A model generated the notes under the pieces. That model was not told the DNA's origin. It made no database searches and worked only from the letters and a program-made list of their open reading frames with translations. The translations under genes were made by a program, and so were the position numbers. 5,292 nucleotides of DNA from DHVE2 group archaeon (GTDB taxonomy: Archaea; Thermoplasmatota; Thermoplasmata; Thermoplasmatales; Aciduliprofundaceae): NCBI GenBank assembly GCA_015520975.1, contig WAOZ01000202.1, positions 1 through 5,292 of the forward strand, read 5' to 3'. Shown one piece after another: positions 1-5,007 of this stretch; position 1 is the stretch's first letter; every line of letters starts with the position of its first letter.

Positions 1-70
1 GTATTTCCTGAACATCCGGTTCTATGTTGAACCGCGTTTTTATTTGATTAACGAGTTCATCAAGATTCAT
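1..70 (-). CDS. mbhK: Mbh hydrogenase subunit K (NuoC/30-kDa-like), N-terminal fragment
   Basis: Only the first 23 residues are visible (MNLDELVNQIKTRF, then NIEPDVQEI); the rest lies beyond the left edge. The ATG overlaps the mbhJ stop in an ATGA (67-70). It is preceded by a strong Shine-Dalgarno site, GAGGTGAG (76-83), so the start is well supported. The short amphipathic opening fits the N terminus of NuoC/30-kDa-type subunits, but the fragment alone would not identify the family. The call rests on position: in Mbh operons the gene after the NuoB-like mbhJ is the NuoC-like mbhK, which packs on the cytoplasmic side against the NuoB- and NuoD-like subunits. The alternative is a NuoC-like subunit of a different group 4 complex. 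Confidence 0.72.
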   Translation of the reverse strand, partial: MNLDELVNQIKTRFNIEPDVQEI

Positions 71-507
71 TTTTTCTCACCTCGCAAGCGCTCAAGTTTT
101 AACCAGGCCTTAACCACACCATCGATGATGGCTTCAGGTCGCGGTGGGCAGCCCGGCACATACACATCCACTGGAATGACCTTATCCACAGGGCCAATCA
201 GGTTATACGATTCATGGAACACGCCGCCGCTTGTACCGCAGGAGCCTATGACCATCACAACTTTCGGGTCTGGAGTTTGCTCGTATATTCTTTTCACCTT
301 GTCTTCCATATCGCGAGTTACCGGGCCGGTGACGAGAAGCACATCGGCATGTCTTGGAGAACCAACAAGTTTGATTCCAAATCTTTCAACATCGTAGCGA
401 GGTGTGAGTGCAGCCAGAATCTCTATATCGCATCCGTTGCAGGAGCCGGTATTTACATGGAAAACCCACAGCGAACGATCGAAACTTTTGGGTAGTTTTG
501 TCGCCAT
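67..507 (-). CDS. mbhJ: Mbh hydrogenase small subunit J (NuoB/PSST-like, [4Fe-4S] electron carrier)
   Basis: This 146-residue protein is the small electron-transfer subunit that carries the proximal [4Fe-4S] cluster next to the catalytic large subunit. All four expected cysteine ligands are present: C23 and C26 in NTGSCNGCDIE, C90 in GSCGTSGG and C120 in VPGCPPRPE. LVTGPVT (about 58-64) is also typical of NuoB-like proteins. There is no signal peptide or membrane segment, as expected for a cytoplasm-facing subunit. The frame stays open upstream to 567, but ATG 507 is chosen because it overlaps the mbhI stop as TGATG and follows a GGGGTGGTG ribosome site. The longer version would read out of frame through mbhI. 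NuoB of complex I has adjacent cysteines in its first ligand pair; the C-x2-C here is the hydrogenase-type spacing. Whether the partner really binds NiFe cannot be seen here. Confidence 0.95.
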   Translation of the reverse strand: MATKLPKSFDRSLWVFHVNTGSCNGCDIEILAALTPRYDVERFGIKLVGSPRHADVLLVTGPVTRDMEDKVKRIYEQTPDPKVVMVIGSCGTSGGVFHESYNLIGPVDKVIPVDVYVPGCPPRPEAIIDGVVKAWLKLERLRGEKK

Positions 508-857
508 CAGGCACCACCCCACAGCAGAAATACTATCAGCATAAGAGCCATAATGCCCACATACCATCCGATGTAGTCGTTGATGTTCCCGGTATGAATG
601 CTCTTAACGAAGGCATAGTATCTTTTAAGCGCGGTTATGAAGCCCCAGTATATGTTTCCAGCACGGATATGAGCATCTTCAGGCGATGGGGCATCATATC
701 CTGAAAAGAAGGGCTTGATTTGCTCACCCTTTTTGTGTTTTGGATTTCCTCTCTTCCATATGTAGTAGGATATCAGCAATGCGATGATCATCACTATAAT
801 CCATCTAAGCGGGTCCCAGAACCCCGAGGGGGTTGAGAAATCCAGAAAGCCTGTCAT
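507..857 (-). CDS. mbhI: Mbh subunit I, two-helix membrane linker with lateral-helix-like segment
   Basis: This 116-residue membrane protein has hydrophobic helices at about 17-34 and 94-113. Between them is a polar stretch with KPFFSG (48-53) and then an amphipathic segment ending in HTGNINDYIGWYVG (88-101). Such a segment resembles the C-terminal end of NuoL/MrpA-type proteins, where a lateral helix and last membrane helix tie antiporter-like subunits together. In the known Mbh structure subunit I bridges the antiporter module and the hydrogenase module; I infer the same here from position between mbhH and mbhJ. Its ATG overlaps the mbhH stop by one base (TAATG), after a GGGAGGTGG site (865-873). 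The presence of a separate I gene with only one H gene supports Mbh over the Mbx/Mbs arrangement, which has two H-like genes. Confidence 0.85.
   Translation of the reverse strand: MTGFLDFSTPSGFWDPLRWIIVMIIALLISYYIWKRGNPKHKKGEQIKPFFSGYDAPSPEDAHIRAGNIYWGFITALKRYYAFVKSIHTGNINDYIGWYVGIMALMLIVFLLWGGA
512..520 (-). promoter_or_regulatory. Ribosome binding site deciding the mbhJ start
   Basis: GGGGTGGTG in the last codons of mbhI lies 4 nt before ATG 507. It fixes the mbhJ start at the TGATG junction rather than the open frame extending to 567. Confidence 0.65.
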
Positions 858-2425
858 TATGGACCACCTCCCAGTACGCGGGAAATATATCCTATTGGGT
901 TTGCAAGGGCACTGGCCGCCGGCTGGACGAGATATGTGATGGCTAACTGCGGGAATATGCCGAAGAGTATTATGAAGAATGTCAGAATGGCCATTCCTGC
1001 AAGCATGCTTTTAGGCACTTCCTTAACATCTGGATATATCTTTGGACCCATAAATGCAGAATGGAATACCTTCACGAAAGATGCCAGCGTCAGAATGCTC
1101 ACAATCATCGCAATCACAGCCAGAAGCGGGTTGAACTGGTACACCGATTCATAAATCATAAGTTTTGATGCATATCCGTTGAAGGGTGGGATACCAGCAA
1201 TTGAGAGTGCGCCTATTATGAAGAATATCGTCGTGTACTTCATACTGTGCGCCAGTCCTCCCATTTTGTTCAGGTCAGATGTACCCACTCTGTATATAAC
1301 AGCGCCTGCGGTGAGGAACAGCAGACCCTTATACATTGCGTGGTTGATTATGTGGAATATGCCGCCCTCCATAGCTGCAAATCCATACTGAGAAAATGCT
1401 GGAGTGCCCCATGTCGCCAAGCCGACACCGACGCCGAGGAGCATGTATCCTGTTTGCGAAACTGCGTGATAGGCCATGAGTCTCTTTATATCGTGTTGCA
1501 CGAGAGCCATGGTGACTCCAACGAACATGCTAATCAGTCCGAGGATGATGAGGAAATAGCCAAGTGTGATGTGGCTGGCCGCGAGTCCGAACACGGTGAA
1601 GCACATTCTGAAAAGGCCGTATAAGGAGGCTTGAGAAGCCGCTACCAGCATTGCGCTTATGGCACCCGGAGCCTTGCCGTAGCCGTCCGGAACCCAGAAA
1701 TGCATCGGTATCGAACCGCATTTCATGGCGAGTGTTACGAGTATAAGCGCCATTGCAATCTTATCGAGGGTTGTGAACTGCATCCGGGATGCGATCATTG
1801 CCATATTTAGAGCGTCGTACTCACCGTAAAGTATTCCGATAGCGAAAAGAATCATCAACGCGCCTATGGCGCTAACCACAGCATATTTAAATGCAGCCTC
1901 AACAGATACACCTTTGTTGATGCGATATGATACGAGAGCAGCCGAGGCAAGAGAATTAATTTCCAGGAACACGAAGAAGTTGAACATATCTCCAGTTAAA
2001 ACCATTCCAAGCATACCAACAATCATTAGAAGCACAAGGGCGTAGTATTTTTCCTGACCGCTCTGACCCTTTTCACAGGCTACCGAATAAATTGCGCCGG
2101 CCAGTCCTACTGTGGCAGCTATGAATGCCATAAACACGCTCATACTATCCACGGTGAATATGATTCGAACGGGTATCCCGCCGGAATCTGGAGGTATGGC
2201 CATGCTGTAAGGTCTGGCACCGAATACATAAATCTGTGTGCCGTATGTGTAAACTGTGTAAAGAAGTATCAGAACAAGGAATTCTGTAAAAATCATTGCG
2301 CCGACAACCCATGCATACATAGCCTTTTTGCTGAATCTGCCAATTACCGGTGTGAAAAACGCGGCGAATAACGGAACCGCGATTATGAGCGCTGGCGAGT
2401 TATGCATAAGGAAATCCCACATCAT
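857..2425 (-). CDS. mbhH: Mbh subunit H, MrpD/NuoL-M-N-like proton-conducting antiporter subunit
   Basis: At 522 residues and about 14 hydrophobic segments, this is the only full antiporter-like subunit in the window and the likely main ion-translocating unit of the membrane arm. Visible family landmarks are E155 in FVFLEINS (TM5 glutamate), K235 in LAMKCGSIPMHFWVPD (TM7 lysine, broken-helix region), QHDIKRLMAYHAVSQTG (310-326), HIINHAMYKG (358-367, with H358, H362 and K366), and K421 in GIPPFNGYASK (distal lysine). TM8 reads AASQASLYG (262-270), without the lysine that many Mrp/Nuo relatives carry there. The start at 2425 overlaps the mbhG stop as ATGA and is preceded by AAGGAGGTT (2432-2440); a second ATG follows at once. 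It ends inside the TAATG junction with mbhI. There is no C-terminal extension like NuoL, consistent with mbhI encoding that part separately. Confidence 0.95.
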   Translation of the reverse strand: MMWDFLMHNSPALIIAVPLFAAFFTPVIGRFSKKAMYAWVVGAMIFTEFLVLILLYTVYTYGTQIYVFGARPYSMAIPPDSGGIPVRIIFTVDSMSVFMAFIAATVGLAGAIYSVACEKGQSGQEKYYALVLLMIVGMLGMVLTGDMFNFFVFLEINSLASAALVSYRINKGVSVEAAFKYAVVSAIGALMILFAIGILYGEYDALNMAMIASRMQFTTLDKIAMALILVTLAMKCGSIPMHFWVPDGYGKAPGAISAMLVAASQASLYGLFRMCFTVFGLAASHITLGYFLIILGLISMFVGVTMALVQHDIKRLMAYHAVSQTGYMLLGVGVGLATWGTPAFSQYGFAAMEGGIFHIINHAMYKGLLFLTAGAVIYRVGTSDLNKMGGLAHSMKYTTIFFIIGALSIAGIPPFNGYASKLMIYESVYQFNPLLAVIAMIVSILTLASFVKVFHSAFMGPKIYPDVKEVPKSMLAGMAILTFFIILFGIFPQLAITYLVQPAASALANPIGYISRVLGGGP

Positions 2426-2766
2426 CCTCTCAACCTCCTTACCTTCTCACTATCAAGCGTGCCGTAGTGTCTGTAAATTACTATACAGAAAGAAAGCAGC
2501 ATGGCAGTTGTAGCGACGCCTATAACTATGGATGTGAGAGTCAGCGCCTGTGGAGTTGGCAGGACCATTTCTGTTTTAGGGGCGTTGGTGTATATGGGTG
2601 CGATTCCGCCCTGAACATAGCCAAGAGATACGAGGAATAAATTCACGCCGCTTTCTATGAGGCTCAAACCTATCACAATCTTTATCAGATTTCTTTTATA
2701 TAGCATTGCGTAAAGCCCTATTGCAATTACAACGGCTACCGTTATATAAGGTAAATTGTAAAGCAT
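2422..2766 (-). CDS. mbhG: Mbh subunit G, MrpC/NuoK-like membrane subunit
   Basis: This 114-residue protein has three hydrophobic helices (about 6-22, 28-50 and 76-98), the usual size and layout of MrpC/MnhC and NuoK. The TM2 glutamate typical of the family is visible in GLSLIESGVNLFL (E38). The loop and TM3 carry LPTPQALTLTSIVIGVA, matching the usual PLPQALVLTAIVIG block. The aspartate that often precedes the proline is leucine here (L69). TM1-TM3 line an ion path beside the MrpD-like subunit, which is encoded next (mbhH). The ATG sits 2 nt after the mbhF stop and 7 nt from a full-length GGAGGTGA site (2774-2781). The gene ends in an ATGA overlap with mbhH. Confidence 0.94.
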   Translation of the reverse strand: MLYNLPYITVAVVIAIGLYAMLYKRNLIKIVIGLSLIESGVNLFLVSLGYVQGGIAPIYTNAPKTEMVLPTPQALTLTSIVIGVATTAMLLSFCIVIYRHYGTLDSEKVRRLRG

Positions 2767-2768
2767 TT

Positions 2769-3230
2769 TTATTTCACCTCCGATGCTTTGGCGGCGGAAA
2801 GCATATACATCACCACCACACCAAGTCCGCCGAGGACCTCTATTCCAACTGCGAGATTCATTATTGGAAGCAGACCTGCGGTGTTCAGGTATCCGGGATT
2901 AGGGCCATATGGAACGGTATCTCCAAATATGAGTCCAGAATTTGCCAGCCAGTTGCAGAAGAAACTGGTTCCTATACCTGTGAACGCAGCGATTATAAAT
3001 GACAGCAAACCAACCGCCTCGGCGGCTGTGAGATTTGTCTTTTTGATCCATTTTTTGATTTTACCGTATCCGAATGAAATTGCCACTAGGGCCACACCTG
3101 TGGCTATAACGGCGCCACCTTGGAATCCACCGCCGGGTGTCAGATGACCGTGAGCCACTATGTAGAATCCGAAAATCAAAATCAGAGGATACAGGATATT
3201 TGCCTGCGTTCTTACGATTTTACTCATCAT
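2769..3230 (-). CDS. mbhF: Mbh subunit F, MrpB/MnhB-like membrane subunit
   Basis: This 153-residue MrpB-family protein (MnhB domain) carries the signature HGHLTPGGGFQGG at about 27-39, directly after the first membrane helix. Further helices lie at about 38-55, 70-90 and 118-145, with PIMNLAVGIEV near 122-132. In the complex it sits with the MrpC- and MrpA-C-terminal-like subunits, the group proposed to carry the sodium path. Four in-frame starts are clustered: GTG at 3239, then ATG at 3236, 3230 and 3227. I chose 3230 because GGTGA (3236-3240) lies 5 nt upstream; 3227 is almost as good and alters only one residue. This start overlaps the end of mbhE by 11 nt. The stop is 2 nt before mbhG. 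Confidence 0.94.
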   Translation of the reverse strand: MMSKIVRTQANILYPLILIFGFYIVAHGHLTPGGGFQGGAVIATGVALVAISFGYGKIKKWIKKTNLTAAEAVGLLSFIIAAFTGIGTSFFCNWLANSGLIFGDTVPYGPNPGYLNTAGLLPIMNLAVGIEVLGGLGVVVMYMLSAAKASEVK

Positions 3231-3531
3231 TTTCATCACCCCTGAGCATTCTCAGAACAACACCGACACCCAGAACAGCGGTGAAAAGCACACTTGCTTC
3301 GCCAAGAGTATCGAAACCTCTGTAATCGAAAACTATGCTGGTGACTATGTTATTCGCTGCGGTCTGGTTCTGGCCGTTGTGGATGAAATAACTGTCCATA
3401 TCGGTATATTTTGGCTCTCCGAATACGAGGTGATCGCCCAGCTCAGCACCGAAATCTGAGGGATTTACGGCTACATAGAGCAGGGCGGCAAATAGCACGA
3501 ATAAAGAAGCAGCCATAAGCGCCTTTCTCAT
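3220..3531 (-). CDS. mbhE: Mbh subunit E, MrpA C-terminal/MrpB N-terminal-like membrane subunit
   Basis: The protein has 103 residues and two membrane helices (about 5-22 and 78-95) flanking a polar, probably extracytoplasmic stretch. The second helix follows the family motif SIVFDYRGFDTLGEASVLF (about 65-83), matching the segment seen at the MrpA C terminus or in MbhE/EhaE-like proteins. With mbhD it makes up the membrane piece that in bacterial MrpA is fused to the NuoL-like domain. The frame is open up to ATG 3546, but ATG 3531 is preferred: it overlaps the mbhD stop as ATGA, and GGGAGGTGG lies just ahead, inside the extra five codons of the longer version. The C terminus is acidic (RGDENDE). 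Confidence 0.92.
   Translation of the reverse strand: MRKALMAASLFVLFAALLYVAVNPSDFGAELGDHLVFGEPKYTDMDSYFIHNGQNQTAANNIVTSIVFDYRGFDTLGEASVLFTAVLGVGVVLRMLRGDENDE
3234..3242 (-). promoter_or_regulatory. Ribosome binding site deciding the mbhF start
   Basis: GGGGTGATG precedes the AAA-ATG-ATG at 3233-3225. The GGTGA core favours ATG 3230 or 3227 over the GTG at 3239 and ATG at 3236, which fall inside the site itself. Confidence 0.6.
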
Positions 3532-3782
3532 GTTTCCACCTCCCATCTGTGAGTTGCCTTAATCGCGAGTATGAATATTGCAGTAGTCAAACCTGCACCT
3601 ATACCCGCCTCGGCTATCGCGACATCAGGTGCCTGAAGCATATAGAATTCCAGCGAAAGAAGGAAGCTGAATGCACCCAGCGAAACCGCGCAGGCCAGTA
3701 AATCCTTGAATCGGATGGAGAGATACGCGGTGATTATTAATCCCACTAGAAGCAGAACCTGGATAAGTTCCTCGAAAATCAT
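3528..3782 (-). CDS. mbhD: Mbh subunit D, DUF4040/MrpA C-terminal-like membrane subunit
   Basis: This 84-residue protein has three helices (about 5-22, 26-46 and 53-74) and matches the MbhD/DUF4040 family, equivalent to a stretch of the C-terminal part of MrpA. The hallmark APDVAIAEAGIGAGLTTAIF (51-70) is intact, including E58, the acidic residue inside the membrane thought to take part in ion movement. It sits between mbhC and mbhE as in other Mbh operons. The ATG overlaps the mbhC stop as ATGA. A perfect anti-16S match, GGAGGTGA (3787-3794), lies 4 nt before the ATG, among the best ribosome sites in the window. That suggests independent initiation as well as coupling. Confidence 0.94.
   Translation of the reverse strand: MIFEELIQVLLLVGLIITAYLSIRFKDLLACAVSLGAFSFLLSLEFYMLQAPDVAIAEAGIGAGLTTAIFILAIKATHRWEVET
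3532..3544 (-). promoter_or_regulatory. Ribosome binding site deciding the mbhE start
   Basis: The minus strand reads GGGAGGTGGAAAC immediately before ATG 3531. The site lies between the two possible ATGs (3546 and 3531), so it supports the downstream one, which also forms an ATGA overlap with the mbhD stop. Confidence 0.7.
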
Positions 3783-4138
3783 TCTTTCACCTCCTCCAAG
3801 CGGTCAACAACCGCCTGTTTAGGTTTCACACCGCTTCTGTGTGCCGCTCTGGCGATGGCATGGGCGCCGACAGGATTTGTGAGAAGCAAACAGATTATTG
3901 CGAAAAATGTATGCAACGCAAGGGTGAGATTCCACGAATTTCCCGTGCTGATCAGCTGTGCAAATGCCCATCCAATCACGGCAAGTGAAGTGAATATGGA
4001 GCCGAATGTGGTTGCCTTCGTTGCTGCATGAAGACGGGTATAAACATCGGGGAACCTGAGAAGCCCGATAACACCTAGGCCGTTGAAAGTCAGTCCTATG
4101 GCCACGAAGATGTAAATCACCAATTCCCACCATAGCAT
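3779..4138 (-). CDS. mbhC: Mbh subunit C, MrpG/MnhG-like membrane subunit
   Basis: This 119-residue MrpG-family protein has three membrane helices (about 5-25, 45-62 and 70-88). Both family blocks are complete: GLLRFPDVYTRLHAATKATT (25-44) and LTNPVGAHAIARAAHRSG (86-103). A charged cytoplasmic tail follows (QAVVDRLEEVKE). In Mrp systems MrpE, F and G form a small peripheral membrane group; the same three genes lead this operon in the order E-F-G (mbhA-B-C). The ATG is one base after the mbhB stop and is served by AAGGAGGG (4146-4153). The end overlaps mbhD by ATGA. The function is structural or ion-path related; no catalytic residues are known. Confidence 0.94.
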   Translation of the reverse strand: MLWWELVIYIFVAIGLTFNGLGVIGLLRFPDVYTRLHAATKATTFGSIFTSLAVIGWAFAQLISTGNSWNLTLALHTFFAIICLLLTNPVGAHAIARAAHRSGVKPKQAVVDRLEEVKE

Positions 4139-4139
4139 T

Positions 4140-4397
4140 TTAGAACCCTCCTTCGAGATACTTTGCTATATAGAGCGTGCTCACGAATGACAGCAGGGCG
4201 TATACAATCGCAATATCAACATAAATCAACTGATTGTACGCCACTGAGAGAATAATCATCAGTGCAACCACGATGGTGTTGATGGTGTCAAGTCCCACCA
4301 CTCTATCGGCTGCGGTCGGTCCCGCGGCAACCCTGATGATCGAAAGCGCGATCCAGATCATGAGAATCAGCGCTGTGAGAAACCATATGTCTATCAT
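4140..4397 (-). CDS. mbhB: Mbh subunit B, MrpF/MnhF-like membrane subunit
   Basis: This 85-residue protein has the normal MrpF size and three helices (about 3-23, 38-54 and 57-77). The signature GPTAADRVVGLDTINT (26-41) is intact, including D31 and R32 between helices 1 and 2. The C-terminal STLYIAKYLEGG also matches the family ending. It works with the MrpE- and MrpG-like neighbours in the outer membrane group of the complex. The ATG overlaps the mbhA stop as ATGA (4394-4397), with GGAGGGTGG (4402-4410) upstream inside mbhA. The stop is separated from mbhC by a single base. Confidence 0.94.
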   Translation of the reverse strand: MIDIWFLTALILMIWIALSIIRVAAGPTAADRVVGLDTINTIVVALMIILSVAYNQLIYVDIAIVYALLSFVSTLYIAKYLEGGF

Positions 4398-4918
4398 TCA
4401 GCCACCCTCCTTGCCCAGTCGGCAAAACTGCCACATACTTTCTTTATATCTGCGTATTCTTTTTTCTCCTCACCTTCGGGGATGTTGATCCAGTGCACAT
4501 AGAGTACATTGGTATCCTCGTCAACATCAACGCTCAGTGTTCCCGGGGTCAGGGTGATTGAATTTGCAAGGAAAGTCACACCAAAATCCGTGTTGAGTTT
4601 CGGATCTATTTTAACGATACCCGGCCTGATTTTGCCCGTGATCACTCTGTACGCCACATCCAGATTCGCTTTTGCCATGGCGAATAAAAACGGGCCAATC
4701 GCATATACCACGAATTTGAGCCAACGCACGGGGTTTAGCATCCGGTAATTTTTGCTGTGGCACAGGTAGTTTCTGGCCAGCGCACCCACTATTATACTCA
4801 AGAAAATGCCCATAACGAATTCCTCAGGTGACCAGAAGTACAGAAAGTCTCCACTACCTGCGGTCAGCAGCAGGTATATGATCAGAGCGTCGATTGTTGT
4901 AATTATAAATGGCAGCAT
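4394..4918 (-). CDS. mbhA: Mbh subunit A, MrpE/MnhE-like membrane subunit; first gene of the operon
   Basis: This 174-residue MrpE-family protein has hydrophobic helices at about 4-22, 33-48 and 66-82, then a cytoplasmic domain. Family motifs are KANLDVAYRVITGKIRPG (83-100) and LANSITLTPGTLSVDVDED (117-135), followed by YVHWINIPEG. The frame remains open upstream to 5023, which would add 35 residues, but those codons run through the AT-rich promoter region. The added residues look unrelated to the family. ATG 4918, with GGTGA 4 nt ahead, gives the usual MrpE length and N-terminal helix. As the first gene it follows the only intergenic gap in the window, so operon transcription probably starts here. 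It ends in an ATGA overlap with mbhB. Confidence 0.94.
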   Translation of the reverse strand: MLPFIITTIDALIIYLLLTAGSGDFLYFWSPEEFVMGIFLSIIVGALARNYLCHSKNYRMLNPVRWLKFVVYAIGPFLFAMAKANLDVAYRVITGKIRPGIVKIDPKLNTDFGVTFLANSITLTPGTLSVDVDEDTNVLYVHWINIPEGEEKKEYADIKKVCGSFADWARRVAE

Positions 4919-4922
4919 TTTA

Positions 4923-4927
4923 TCACC
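4923..4927 (-). promoter_or_regulatory. Ribosome binding site deciding the mbhA start
   Basis: GGTGA lies 4 nt before ATG 4918. It picks this start over the in-frame start at 5023, which would translate promoter DNA. The same GGTGA with close spacing is used by mbhF. Confidence 0.6.
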
Positions 4928-4947
4928 ACATAAGGGTAATGCGTAAG

Positions 4948-4965
4948 TAAATATATGCTTTTCGT
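4948..4965 (-). promoter_or_regulatory. Candidate archaeal promoter (BRE/TATA) for the mbh operon
   Basis: On the minus strand CATATATTTA (4948-4957) is preceded by the purine-rich ACGAAAAG (4958-4965), resembling a BRE plus TATA box. With usual archaeal spacing, transcription would begin near 4926-4931, giving a leader of about 8-13 nt that barely includes the GGTGA ribosome site. An alternative box, ATTTAAAAAC (4964-4973), would give a leader of about 23-28 nt but lacks a clear BRE. This is the only gap in the window where an operon promoter could sit outside a gene. Confidence 0.4.
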
Positions 4966-4974
4966 TTTTAAATG

Positions 4975-4981
4975 AAAAAAA
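4975..4981 (-). terminator. Possible oligo-T terminator of the Lrp-like gene
   Basis: The minus strand carries seven consecutive T residues 27 nt after the Lrp-like stop codon. Archaeal RNA polymerase can terminate at such T runs without a hairpin. I saw no comparable T run on the minus strand inside the mbh genes. The run is also part of the tandem repeat, so its role is uncertain. Confidence 0.35.
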
Positions 4982-5007
4982 TCGTTTTTTTATGACGAAA
5001 ATCGTTA

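Noticed and set aside
508..567. Upstream in-frame extension of mbhJ to 567
   Set aside because: It overlaps the coding end of mbhI in another frame. ATG 507 forms a TGATG junction with a ribosome site, and the family N terminus begins near there.
44..704. Plus-strand open frames opposite mbhJ and mbhI
   Set aside because: They are antisense to genes with clear family motifs and show no recognisable domain, ribosome site or promoter of their own.
936..1624. Plus-strand open frames opposite mbhH
   Set aside because: They are shadows of a strongly conserved antiporter gene and encode no recognisable protein.
3819..4133. Second minus-strand open frame inside mbhC
   Set aside because: It is out of frame with the complete MrpG motifs; composition is irregular and there is no family resemblance.
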